Below are positions 45,240 through 53,411 of a stretch of DNA of 64,000 nucleotides, piece after piece. The translations under genes were made by a program, and so were the position numbers. The stretch's first letter is position 1; each line of letters begins with the position of its first letter. Source of the DNA: Labilithrix luteola (lineage in GTDB: Bacteria; Myxococcota_A; Polyangia; Polyangiales; Polyangiaceae). The stretch covers positions 4,937,001 through 5,001,000 of the forward strand of contig NZ_CP012333.1 of NCBI RefSeq assembly GCF_001263205.1, given 5' to 3'. The notes under the pieces are model-generated. The model was not told the DNA's origin. It searched no databases and saw only the letters and a program-made list of their open reading frames with translations.

Positions 45240-46684
45240 CTACAGCATCCGGGCAGAACGCCAATTGCCGAATCGGTAATAGGTAATCGACATCAGCATC
45301 GACATCCCGGAGCCAACGGGAAAGCTCCACCAGAGCGAGTTGGCTCCGAGCACCGGCATCAGCGCATAGGCGAATGGGATTCTGAAAATCCAAAGTGAGA
45401 TGATCAGGATCACGAGCGGTGGGATCACCGCTCCCGTGGCTCGCACGACGCTCGAGAGAACGAACGAGACGCCGAAGAGCACGAACGACCACGACACCAT
45501 GTGGTGGATGTGGCTCGCGATGTCGATCGCCTCGGGATTGTCCCGAGGAAAATGCCGAAGGCCGGCCGGTTCACGAGCGTGACGAGCAGCACGAGCGAGC
45601 CAGTGAGCAACACGTTGTAAATCACGCCGGCGCGCGCGACCTTGGCAACGCGGTCCCACCGTTTCGCGCCGACGTTCTGTGCGGCCATCGACGAGACGGC
45701 GCTGCCGACTGCGAAGGCCGGCATCTGGATGTAGTTCCACAGCTGGAAGCATGCGCCGTACGCAGCGGTCGTCCGTGAGCCGAAGTGATTGACGAGGCTG
45801 ATCATGAAGATCATGGACGCCGACATCACCACGACCTGGAGCCCCATCGGCACGCCCTTGAGGATCAACGCGCGCAGGATGACGCGGTCGATCTTCAGAT
45901 AATGCCCTTCGCCTCGCGCCAGGCGAAGGAAGTGCTTGCTCAGGTAGAGGTAAACGACGAGCGCCGCGAGGCTCGTCCACTGGGCAATCGCCGTCGCCAA
46001 GGCCGAACCGGTGATTCCCAAAGCCGGGATTGGGCCAATACCTCGGATGAGCAGCGGATTGAGCGATACGTCGACGACGGCGGAGAGCAGCAAGAAGTAG
46101 AACGGCGTCTTGGCGTCGCCCGCACCCCGCAACGCCATCATCGCGAAGGTGAACAGATACATGCCCGGAAGCGCGATGAACGTCACCCGCAGATAGGCGG
46201 AGGCAAGTGGTAGCGAGTCCGGCGGCGTTCGCATTGCCGCGAGGACGTGTTCGGCAAACGCAATCCCGAAGATGGCGAGCACGAGAGACACGGCGCCGAA
46301 GAAGGTGATGCACGTCCCGATGGTCCGCTTGGCCTCGTCGAGATTGCGCCCTCCGAGGCTCTGTCCGACGAGCACGGTCGCGGCGAGCCCGAGCCCGAAT
46401 ACGCCGCCGAGCAGGAAGAAGAGCAAGCTGTTGGCATTCGCACCCGCCGACAGCGCGCGCTCGCCGAGCAATCGACCGATCCATACGGTGTTGATCGACG
46501 CATTGATCGACTGCAGAACGTTGCTCGCGAGAATCGGGAGCGAGAAGAAGAGCAGCGTGCGCGCGATCGGACCTTCGGTCAGCGCGGTCGAACGCGCGCG
46601 AGCGGGCGATGCGGCGCGCGGGGCATCGGGGATCGGGGTGGGGGCGTCTGCGGGCGAGCGTGGTCTCTCGTCCTCCGACGCCAT
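45240..46684 (-). pseudogene. MATE-family efflux transporter, broken by one missing base
   Basis: Start MASEDERPRS (46684), preceded by AAAGGAG. The first frame gives MATE helices (ITEGPIARTLLFFSLPIL-like opening, INTVWIGRLLGERALSAG, FGLGLAATVLVGQSLGG, ALRGAGDAKTPFYFLL). It runs off at VNRPAFGIFLG, and the second frame resumes at DNPEAIDIASHIHHMVSW to the end at 45240. The break is the CCC at 45542-45544: one extra C would restore FLGDNPEA. So one complete 12-helix Na+- or H+-coupled drug exporter of about 480 residues is likely. It is next to another gene with the same type of lesion. Confidence 0.85.
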
Positions 46685-46798
46685 GCTCCTTTCATAGTCG
46701 AATGGCCATGCCATCGTCGGCTGCAACGAAACGGTCTTTAGCGACCGGGCATCGAAGAATCGCGTGCGTCGGGGTGAAGGGCGATCGAGGATGACGGC

Positions 46799-47257
46799 AT
46801 GAGTCGTGACGTCGCGGTTCGATGTCGCTGCGGTGAAGTTCAGGGGCGGCTGCGGGGCGTCGCGCCGAGCAAAGTCAACCGCGTCGTCTGCTACTGCGGG
46901 GATTGCCAGGCCTTCCTCCACTGGCTGGACCGCGCCGATCTCCTCGACCCGCAGGGCGGCAGCGACATCGTCCAGTTCGCGCCGTCGTCGCTGACGTTCG
47001 AGCGCGGTGCCAAGCGGATCGTGGGAATGAGGCTCTCTGCGAAGGGCCTCTCTCGCTGGTACGCGAGCTGCTGCAAGACCCCGCTCGGCAACACGGTGAG
47101 CCCCGCGGTCCCCTTCATCGGCCTCCTTCGCCAAGCGGTCCCCGAGCTGTCGACCGCGAGCGATCAAGCCGCCGTCTTCGGCCGCGCGTTCCCCGTCCAA
47201 GGCAAGTCCGCCATTGGCAAGCCCCCGAAGGCTCGGTTCGTCCGAGCCTCCGCATGA
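46799..47257 (+). CDS. GFA-like zinc-binding protein (DUF6151 type)
   Basis: 152 residues. Cys pairs CRCGEVQG, VCYCGDCQAF and the later CCKTPLGNT are the zinc-binding set of the glutathione-dependent formaldehyde-activating (GFA) fold; DUF6151 proteins have this form. The mixture of conserved cysteines with no GFA catalytic signature means enzymatic activity is uncertain. Its TGA overlaps the ATG of a small downstream gene. Confidence 0.85.
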   Translation: MSRDVAVRCRCGEVQGRLRGVAPSKVNRVVCYCGDCQAFLHWLDRADLLDPQGGSDIVQFAPSSLTFERGAKRIVGMRLSAKGLSRWYASCCKTPLGNTVSPAVPFIGLLRQAVPELSTASDQAAVFGRAFPVQGKSAIGKPPKARFVRASA

Positions 47258-47430
47258 TCGCGCACGTCATCCGTCTCCTTCTCGGCTGGAGACTCGGCGG
47301 CAAGGCCTGGCCTCATCCATTCTACGATCGCGCCTCGGGCAAGCCGACCCACGCTCTCGTCACGCTCCCCCGGTCGGAGCGCGAGGCCTTGCGCCCCTTG
47401 TGCGGTCCGCACCCGACTTCGCTGTCGTAA
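47254..47430 (+). CDS. Small overlapping gene downstream of GFA-like gene
   Basis: 58 residues; ATG 47254 overlaps the upstream stop. Sequence MIAHVIRLLLGWRLGGKAWP followed by a polar tail; a short amphipathic or hydrophobic N-terminus. No family recognised. Coupling to the GFA-like gene is the main support. Confidence 0.42.
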   Translation: MIAHVIRLLLGWRLGGKAWPHPFYDRASGKPTHALVTLPRSEREALRPLCGPHPTSLS

Positions 47431-47483
47431 CGAGTAGGTGCCCGGCGTCGTTCCAACACGATGCCGGTTCGAGCGCAGCCATT

Positions 47484-47501
47484 TTTGAATGAGGCGCTTC
47501 T
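47484..47501 (+). repeat. 18-bp repeat, copy 1 (TTTGAATGAGGCGCTTCT)
   Basis: First of four direct repeats upstream of the RAYT-type transposase; differs slightly from the consensus TTTGAATAGGGCGCTTCT. Followed by a segment (GATCGCTGCTCG) also found after copy 3. Confidence 0.8.
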
Positions 47502-47530
47502 CGCCGGGGGCGCGATCGCTGCTCGTGATG

Positions 47531-47548
47531 TTTGAATAGGGCACTTCT
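47531..47548 (+). repeat. 18-bp repeat, copy 2 (TTTGAATAGGGCACTTCT)
   Basis: One mismatch to the consensus. It is followed about 28 bases later by GCGAAGGGAGCCC, resembling the flank of copy 4 (GCGAAGGAGCCCC). Confidence 0.85.
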
Positions 47549-47836
47549 GCCGAAGATGCGTGATCTGTGTGCAAGCGGCGAAGGGAGCCCACGCCATCGC
47601 CTGACCATCGCATATGCCTCTGGAATGAACTGACGGATCCGTGCCACGTCGGTTGTCATCCAATGGTGTTGCCTCGCGAAGCGGCGCGGCATGCTCCGCG
47701 ATTGCCTTCGCGTCGGAGGGAGAAGTCCCTCACCGTTTCGAGAACGAGCACGGACGCATCGAGGTGCCTTCTACAAGGAACCTTTGCGATGATGGGCAAC
47801 GAGCCATTGCGTTGGGATTGGAGCTCGGCCCGCTGC

Positions 47837-47854
47837 ATTGAATAGGGCGCTTCT
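47837..47854 (+). repeat. 18-bp repeat, copy 3 (ATTGAATAGGGCGCTTCT)
   Basis: One mismatch at the first base. Downstream flank again has CGATCGCTGCTCG, so copies 1 and 3 belong to one subtype. Confidence 0.85.
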
Positions 47855-47968
47855 GGTTGGGGCACGATCGCTGCTCGCCACGCTTCGCGGGTTGCGTTGC
47901 GTGCGTGCAGCTCGGTCCCCGACGCGTCCTTCGCCGATGGAGGACAATGGGGACATCGAAACCGAATG

Positions 47969-47986
47969 TTTGAATAGGGCGCTTCT
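47969..47986 (+). repeat. 18-bp repeat, copy 4 (consensus TTTGAATAGGGCGCTTCT)
   Basis: Matches the consensus exactly; 149 bases before the transposase start. The four copies are all in the same orientation with spacings of 47, 306 and 132 bases. The 47,431-48,134 stretch holds no convincing gene, only these repeats. Confidence 0.88.
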
Positions 47987-48134
47987 CCCGGCTACACGGA
48001 CTTGTGGGCAGGTCGCGAAGGAGCCCCGATGTCGTTGCCTCGTGAGCGCGATGAAATAAAGAATGGACTTGTTGGCTGTCGAATCATGATTAGAGTCGTT
48101 CTCTCGCGTTTCGGCGCGAGGTTGAGGGGGAGCG

Positions 48135-48848
48135 ATGAAGGGGGCGCAGCTTTCGCTGCTCACGGACGTCGTTCGACGAACGCGCGGAGGTACGCGTCCG
48201 AATGCGGGGCGCAAGTCCGGACCTCGGCGACGTGTCATGCATCGGGGGCGGCCCGAGCACTGCTCCCGCCATCCGGTGCATGTCACGCTTCGTGCCGCGC
48301 GCGGGCTACCGAGCTTCCGTAGTGAGGTGCTCGCGAAGGTTCTCGAGAGTGCCGTGCGCGCGACGAGGCGGGACGACTTTCGTATCGTCGAGTACTCGAT
48401 TCAAGAGGATCATGTTCACACGATCGTCGAAGCTTCGAGCAAGCAGGCGCTCGAGCGAGGCATGAGGAGCTTCACGGTGCGCGCGTCGAAGCGTCTCAAG
48501 AAGGCCCTCGGCGTGAAGCGGTGCAGAATCTGGGGCGATCGCTATCATCGCCGCGATCTCACCTCTCCGCGCCAGGTGCGAAATGCGCTTGTCTACGTGA
48601 TTGCCAACTTCAAGAAGCATCAGCGTCTCGCGAACGGCGCACCCCGCATCGACCTGTACTCCTCGGCGCAATGGTTCACGGGCTGGATCCAGCACCGAAC
48701 CCCGCCGAGCGAAGGGTCTCCGGTGATGCCGTCACGAACCTGGCTCGGCAGCACGGGGTGGAAGAAGCATGGACTGATTCATCCAGGCGAAGCACCCTCG
48801 GCACCGGTCAGGCCGCCTGGTCGAGATATTCCTGTTCCACCTCGGTAG
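48135..48848 (+). CDS. RAYT-type (REP-associated) Y1 transposase, IS200/IS605-like
   Basis: 237 residues. Y1 transposase features: N-terminal GGTRPNAGRKSGPRRRVMHR, HPVHVTLR, the HUH motif EDHVHTIVEASS, GDRYHRRDL and the catalytic-Tyr helix NALVYVIANFKKHQ. RAYTs process REP-like hairpin repeats. The last residues (about APVRPPGRDIPVPPR) are read antisense into the tail of an IS3 remnant, so the natural stop may be earlier or lost. It lies next to four 18-bp repeats, which may be its cognate elements (inference). It looks intact and could be active. Confidence 0.9.
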   Translation: MKGAQLSLLTDVVRRTRGGTRPNAGRKSGPRRRVMHRGRPEHCSRHPVHVTLRAARGLPSFRSEVLAKVLESAVRATRRDDFRIVEYSIQEDHVHTIVEASSKQALERGMRSFTVRASKRLKKALGVKRCRIWGDRYHRRDLTSPRQVRNALVYVIANFKKHQRLANGAPRIDLYSSAQWFTGWIQHRTPPSEGSPVMPSRTWLGSTGWKKHGLIHPGEAPSAPVRPPGRDIPVPPR

Positions 48849-49116
48849 GCGTTGTGTCGTTCAGAGCTCGTTCTCGAGCGTGGCGACCAAGAATCCGGCG
48901 ACAGCGTCGTTCCAGCAGGTTCCCGACACGCCTCATGCTCACGAGCACACTCAGTCGCTGGCGGTACTCGTTGCTGGCGAATTGGCAGACCCGGTTGGAA
49001 CGGTGAAGCCAGTCGTTCGTAGAAGACGACGACGTAGCCTTCCGCCTTCCGCTTTCCGCCGTCCACACACACACGTAAGTGACGTCCGTGAGTCGCCGTT
49101 CGTTGGGCCGCTGACA
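48808..49116 (-). pseudogene. Remnant of an IS3-family transposase (OrfB, integrase core)
   Basis: Pieces in two minus frames line up with OrfB: RPNERRLTDVTYV (first catalytic Asp), HRSNRVCQFASNEYRQRL (IS3 HSDRGxQ with the second Asp now Asn), then in a shifted frame GTCWNDAVAGFLVATLENEL (CWDNAVAESFFATL with the catalytic Glu now Gly), then back to TPTEVEQEYLDQAA (usual C-terminus). Part of the end is deleted. At least two frameshifts and lost catalytic residues make it dead. It overlaps the 3' end of the RAYT gene. The rest of 48,849-49,403 shows nothing coding. Confidence 0.72.
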
Positions 49117-49403
49117 TGCGATGGCGAGCAGCCGACACATCGCGTGAACGGGACACGACGCTTCTCCGATTCGGCTCTTGCATGATGCCGGCTGGGGCAC
49201 CCAGGGGTCGCCGCGGAGATTGGTGTCGCGCGCAACACGTCTCTCCCCTTGTGTCACTCGCCGAGATGCACAGGCGTCGACGTCACGCCGTGCTGTCTGA
49301 GCAAACGACGCGCCCGAATCACGCTCGGGTGACCGGCATCGAAACCGTCGTATTCCGCGCCAGGACGAGGGACGAAGGAAGATTGGCGAACCGTGAACGT
49401 ACG

Positions 49404-49931
49404 ATGGGCGTGCGAATGCCGCGATGGGCGCGATGGGTGGTTGGAGCGGCGCTGCTTCTTGCTGGCCTGCCCGCGAGTGCCGGCAGCGCGCAGCGGCGAA
49501 GCGCGGCGAAGGCGCTTCTCGCGGGCGAGGCTATCGGTGGTGTCCGCATGGGGATGACGCCCTTGCGGGTCATCGCGCAGCTCGGCAAACCGTCGCGAGT
49601 ATGGAAACGCAACGTCGAGCACGACGGCTCCGTCACGATCAGGTGGTGGTGGGAAGGGCACGCCGCCGAGATGCTATTTTGCGGAGCGAGTGTGAAGACG
49701 GTGAGCGTCTGTGGGCTCGAGATCGTGAGGCCATCGCGGCTCACGACGAGCAAAGGCATCGGCATCGGTAGCACGCTTCGCGACCTGGATGCCGCGTACG
49801 GGGCGGGGCACGACCCTCGGCCGGAAGACAATGGGATGTACGTCGTCGGTGAAGAAGGCGGCCTTGCGTTCGACGTCGGCTTCGACAAGACGGTTGATGC
49901 CATTTACTGGGGACGCGATACGGGCCCTTAG
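49404..49931 (+). CDS. Small exported protein, unknown function
   Basis: 175 residues from ATG 49404 (ATG 49416 is an alternative). Signal peptide (RWVVGAALLLAGLPASAG). The mature protein has the pattern GEAIGGVRMGMTPLRVIAQL and GIGIGSTLRDLDAAYG, which recalls small beta-domain proteins that gate or buffer an outer-membrane component, but I cannot name a family. The frame is open upstream as well, but without a plausible start. Confidence 0.6.
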   Translation: MGVRMPRWARWVVGAALLLAGLPASAGSAQRRSAAKALLAGEAIGGVRMGMTPLRVIAQLGKPSRVWKRNVEHDGSVTIRWWWEGHAAEMLFCGASVKTVSVCGLEIVRPSRLTTSKGIGIGSTLRDLDAAYGAGHDPRPEDNGMYVVGEEGGLAFDVGFDKTVDAIYWGRDTGP

Positions 49932-49934
49932 AAT

Positions 49935-50144
49935 CTACCGCCCGATGCCCTCGCCATCACAATCGTCGCAGTCGAAGCCTAGGCCTTCGTCGAGATCGCG
50001 CGACGAGACCCATGCGTCCACACGAACGCCTCGAAGATAGCGGATTCGACGCATATCGCCCGACTCCTCGAGCGCTTCCACGGTGAGGAGCGGCTGGTCG
50101 GGGAGCAGGTCGAGGAGAGCCCCACTGGCGGAGGCGCCGACTCT
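49935..50144 (-). other. Coding-like fragment downstream of the IgGFc-type gene
   Basis: A 69-codon open minus frame (closed by TGA at 50145-50147 upstream, TAG at 49935) with protein-like text such as LLDLLPDQPLLTVEALEESG, RRIRYLRGVRVDAWVSSRDL and a final CDDCDGEGIGR. There is no good start (GTG or internal ATG only). This may be the C-terminal relic of a gene or a tiny gene; the remaining gap is empty. Confidence 0.35.
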
Positions 50145-50205
50145 TCAAGTGCATGTAGTGAGGAGCGTCGATTGGCTGGCGTGGTACGTCGGGCTGGACA
50201 ACGCT

Positions 50206-52014
50206 TCAGTGCACCGTGATGTTCGTCCTCGAGATCGGCCGCAGGCCGGCGCCGCCGGGGTAGGCGTAGCTGGCGTAGGCGGAGACTCCCCAGACGGTGC
50301 TCGTGAAGGGACCGTCGCTGTGGATCCGTTGCGGACCATCCTTGCAGGTGCCGCCGGGGTAAGTCTGGGGCGCGCCGTAGAACGAGAGCGCCACGGACGT
50401 CCATTCGAAGTCCGGAGTGATCGGAATCCAGTTCGTGAGTGGGCCGGCGCAGTCGAGGATCACGTCGTGGAAGGCGCCCTTGTCCTTTCGGCGTGTCACG
50501 ACGATGGAGCTCGACTTGTAATTCGCGTCCGAGAAGAAGCCGTAGGTGTCGAGCCATTGGTCCGTCGGAATGACCAGGACCATCTCCGGGTCGCCGACCT
50601 GGTACGACGATGCGTCGGCGCCGGTCATGTACGCCGCGACGAAGAACGGGTGGTCGCTGTCTTGGCTGCGGACGACGAAGGGCTGGTCGACGAAGAACGC
50701 GGCGAGCTCACCAGCTGCAAGCGTCGTCGGAGCGCCCGCAGGCGTCGACGGTTCGTAGACGAGCTCGATGCCGTCGGCTCCACCGACGAGTCGAACGACG
50801 CTCGGATCGCGCTCTTTTTCCTTACCGTTCGACATCAGCATGGCTCGGTTCGGCGCCGTGGTGATGGCATATTCGCGGCCCCACGCGGAGATGGGCGGAA
50901 TCTGCTCGTTCTCCTGGTCGGCGGCGGTGACGTCGCTCGGTATGTGCACGGCCGTGTTGCCGCCGAAGAGTCCGACCTTCTTGTTCGACTCCATGATCGA
51001 CCCCACGAGCTCGCTCTCCTGGGTGAGTTGGAGCAGTTCACCGCGTTTCAGTCGATAATTGGCGACGACACCCTTGGGGCTCGCTGCGACTCCATCGCCG
51101 CCCATGATGTCGGTCTTGGGGAGAATGTCGATGGACGTGTCGTCTTCGATGGCCACGACTTGAATGGTCGGTCTCCCAGTCTGATTGATCGTCTCGTCGG
51201 CGCCGCGCAGCTCGCCACGACCGAAGCGATCGAGCTTGCCACCCCAGGCACTCGTGAAGACGTACTTGTCTCCGAACGACGTCGTCGGGAGGAGGAGTGT
51301 GGCGCTGGGAAATTGAGTCTTCGCTCCACCGTAGGGAAAGATGGAATACATCGATATCGGAACGTCGGCGCTCACGAATGCTGCGCGGCCGATCGCCGTA
51401 TCGTGGACGACAGGATCCTTGTCGAGGACTGGCGTCACCCCGTCCGGACATGGGGTATACGTGCCGGAGACGACGCCTTTCTCGTCGGAGAAGAAGATGA
51501 CGGCCCCTGCGCCGGGGGGGAGCGGTCCGTCGAGCTTGGTGTGAACCACCTTGCCGTCCACGATCGATGGAATCCATACGGCGCCGTCGAGAGAGCGCTC
51601 CTGTCCATCGAATTCGATGTGCAGTGTTGCCGGCGAGGTCCAGTTGTTGGCCACGAAGAGTGCCGAACAGCTGCCTTTGCTGAATTGGTCGCTATTCGAG
51701 CTGGGAACGGCGAACGAACAGCCGACGGAGCCGGCGTTCACCGCCGCGGCGCTGCAGGGGTCGACGCATCGATCGCCGCCGCACGCCTTATCCGGCGGGC
51801 ATTGCTGGGTGACATTCCCGTTGCAGTCGAGGACGGAACGCAAATCGCGCGAACACGCGAAGCCGGCACATGCCTCGACGGTCTGGTCGCCGGCATCGGG
51901 GGGAATGAACGTCCCGTCGTCGGGACTCCACGTCGAGCGATCGGAGCTGCATGCGAGCCACCCGGTCGAGCCGCTCGCGACGACGAGAAACAGCGTGAAA
52001 ATTGGCCTGCGCAT
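50206..52014 (-). CDS. IgGFc-binding-type surface lipoprotein
   Basis: 602 residues from ATG 52014 (MRRPIFTLF). Lipoprotein signal ending TGWLACSS. A Cys-rich segment (CNGNVTQQCPPDKACGGDRC) precedes the domain of the IgGFc-binding protein type: ISMYSIFPYGGAKTQFPSA, SIMESNKKVGLFGGNTAVHI, EQIPPISAWGREYAITTAP, and LVIPTDQWLDTYGFFSDANY. In animals this fold is found in mucin-like FCGBP; in Myxococcota it is a common outer-surface protein of unknown ligand. Last gene of the sigma-factor operon, 41 bases after the RCC1 gene. A 760-codon antisense frame over it is a shadow. Confidence 0.88.
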   Translation of the reverse strand: MRRPIFTLFLVVASGSTGWLACSSDRSTWSPDDGTFIPPDAGDQTVEACAGFACSRDLRSVLDCNGNVTQQCPPDKACGGDRCVDPCSAAAVNAGSVGCSFAVPSSNSDQFSKGSCSALFVANNWTSPATLHIEFDGQERSLDGAVWIPSIVDGKVVHTKLDGPLPPGAGAVIFFSDEKGVVSGTYTPCPDGVTPVLDKDPVVHDTAIGRAAFVSADVPISMYSIFPYGGAKTQFPSATLLLPTTSFGDKYVFTSAWGGKLDRFGRGELRGADETINQTGRPTIQVVAIEDDTSIDILPKTDIMGGDGVAASPKGVVANYRLKRGELLQLTQESELVGSIMESNKKVGLFGGNTAVHIPSDVTAADQENEQIPPISAWGREYAITTAPNRAMLMSNGKEKERDPSVVRLVGGADGIELVYEPSTPAGAPTTLAAGELAAFFVDQPFVVRSQDSDHPFFVAAYMTGADASSYQVGDPEMVLVIPTDQWLDTYGFFSDANYKSSSIVVTRRKDKGAFHDVILDCAGPLTNWIPITPDFEWTSVALSFYGAPQTYPGGTCKDGPQRIHSDGPFTSTVWGVSAYASYAYPGGAGLRPISRTNITVH

Positions 52015-52055
52015 GACAATTCCTCGAGCGCGCTGATGCGGATGAAGCGAATCGA

Positions 52056-53411
52056 TCATGGGAATACGATGGCCCCCGGTTCAACGTGGATTGCGTCGTC
52101 GCGTGAGCCGCGCCCGAGCTGGCCCACGAGATTGTCACCCCAGCAGGCGACCGTGCCACCACGGCGAAGGGCGCAGATCGCGGCGTCCATGATGGCAGCG
52201 GACACGACCTGCTCGCCGAGCCCCTCGATGCGTCGAGGGTGGGGCTGCGCGCGTCCTGCGGTGACGCCGAGCTGTCCGCGGTCGTTCGCGCCCCAGCAAA
52301 GAAGATCGCCGTTCGCGGCGATGATGCAGGTGTCGTCTCCGCCGGCGAACACAGCGACGGCCTGAACGCCTTCGGGAAGGGAGACTGGCGCAGGAAGCTC
52401 TTGAGTCCCCAAGGTGCCGCTGCCGAGCTGGCCTTGGTCGTTGGCTCCCCAGCAGAAGAGGCCTCCCCCGTGACTCAATGCACAGACATGCGAAGTGCCG
52501 CTGGCGATTCCCACGATGTCGGAGAGAGCAAGGGGGGCCGGGACGGGATCGGCGACGAGCGAGCTCGCCCGGGCGAGCGGCGAGTCGATCGACTTGCCCC
52601 ACGAGAGAACGGTTCCCGTTTCGGTGACCACGAAGCCGTTGTCGCTCGTGCCCGCGAAGCCGCGCACGGGACCAGCCAGTCGACCGGCCTGCGCCGCAGA
52701 TGTGGTCGCGCTCGTGTCGCCGTCCGCTCGAGCCAACTGGAGGCTGTCATTCGCTCCCCAAGACCACGCTCGGCCGTCGTCCGAGTTGGCAAGAGCGAAG
52801 GTGTTTGCCAGCCAGACGAACTTCGCTTTCAATCCTTCGATGACGACCGGTTCGGGGTGAGCACCCGCGGACACTGCGCCGCCTCGCCCGAGCTGCCCAT
52901 GGGCATCCGAGCCGAAGCACGAGACGTCGCCGGCCGTCGAGACGACGCAGGTCGTGCCCGCCAGGTCGTCACCGACGACCGCGACGCTCGCCGCGTTCGA
53001 GGTGGCATTCACGGCCGCGGGCGTCGCCAGGAAGGCGGGCATGGGCCCGGCGTCGCTCAGGCCGGTTCCGAGCTGCCCTGATTCGTTCGCTCCCCAGCAG
53101 CGCACGGTTCCATCCTGCAGCACGGCACACGCATGACTGCCGCCGCGCGCGGCGAGCTGATTCACGCACGGAGTGCCCGTGCACGCGATCGTGAAGTCGT
53201 AGGTTGGTGGAGGCAGGGCGTCGGCATCGGCGTCGTGCGTGCCCGGGCCGGCATCCCTGACATCGCTCTCGGCGTCGTTGGTCGGCGCTTCGGCGTCGTC
53301 ACCTAGGGATGTCGCGGTCTCGTCCGAAGACGAACACGCGAGGGGGGCTACCATGCCGAAGGGCGCCAACAGGAGCAGCGCGCTGCCAATTGCCTTGCGT
53401 CGCGAGCTCAT
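52056..53411 (-). CDS. RCC1-repeat beta-propeller lipoprotein
   Basis: 451 residues; ATG 53411 overlaps the stop of the preceding gene (ATGA). Lipoprotein signal (PFGMVAPLACSSS), acidic linker, then seven-odd RCC1-type repeats: SHACAVLQDGTVRCWGANES, CVVSTAGDVSCFGSDAHGQL, HVCALSHGGGLFCWGANDQG, CIIAANGDLLCWGANDRGQL, AICALRRGGTVACWGDN. Each repeat has a Cys pair around WG, as in myxobacterial surface RCC1 proteins, which suggests oxidised cross-links. It probably mediates binding at the cell surface. Confidence 0.92.
   Translation of the reverse strand: MSSRRKAIGSALLLLAPFGMVAPLACSSSDETATSLGDDAEAPTNDAESDVRDAGPGTHDADADALPPPTYDFTIACTGTPCVNQLAARGGSHACAVLQDGTVRCWGANESGQLGTGLSDAGPMPAFLATPAAVNATSNAASVAVVGDDLAGTTCVVSTAGDVSCFGSDAHGQLGRGGAVSAGAHPEPVVIEGLKAKFVWLANTFALANSDDGRAWSWGANDSLQLARADGDTSATTSAAQAGRLAGPVRGFAGTSDNGFVVTETGTVLSWGKSIDSPLARASSLVADPVPAPLALSDIVGIASGTSHVCALSHGGGLFCWGANDQGQLGSGTLGTQELPAPVSLPEGVQAVAVFAGGDDTCIIAANGDLLCWGANDRGQLGVTAGRAQPHPRRIEGLGEQVVSAAIMDAAICALRRGGTVACWGDNLVGQLGRGSRDDAIHVEPGAIVFP

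Noticed and set aside
47484..47986. The 18-bp repeats as a CRISPR array
   Set aside because: Spacings are 47, 306 and 132 bases, units are too short, and no cas gene is near.
47656..48286. Minus frames of 70-170 codons in the repeat region
   Set aside because: They are mostly translations of the 18-bp repeat (giving the same RSALF motif) and have no start site or family.
50083..52365. 760-codon plus frame over the IgGFc-type gene
   Set aside because: Arg/Val-rich shadow; the minus strand has a lipoprotein signal and a recognised domain.
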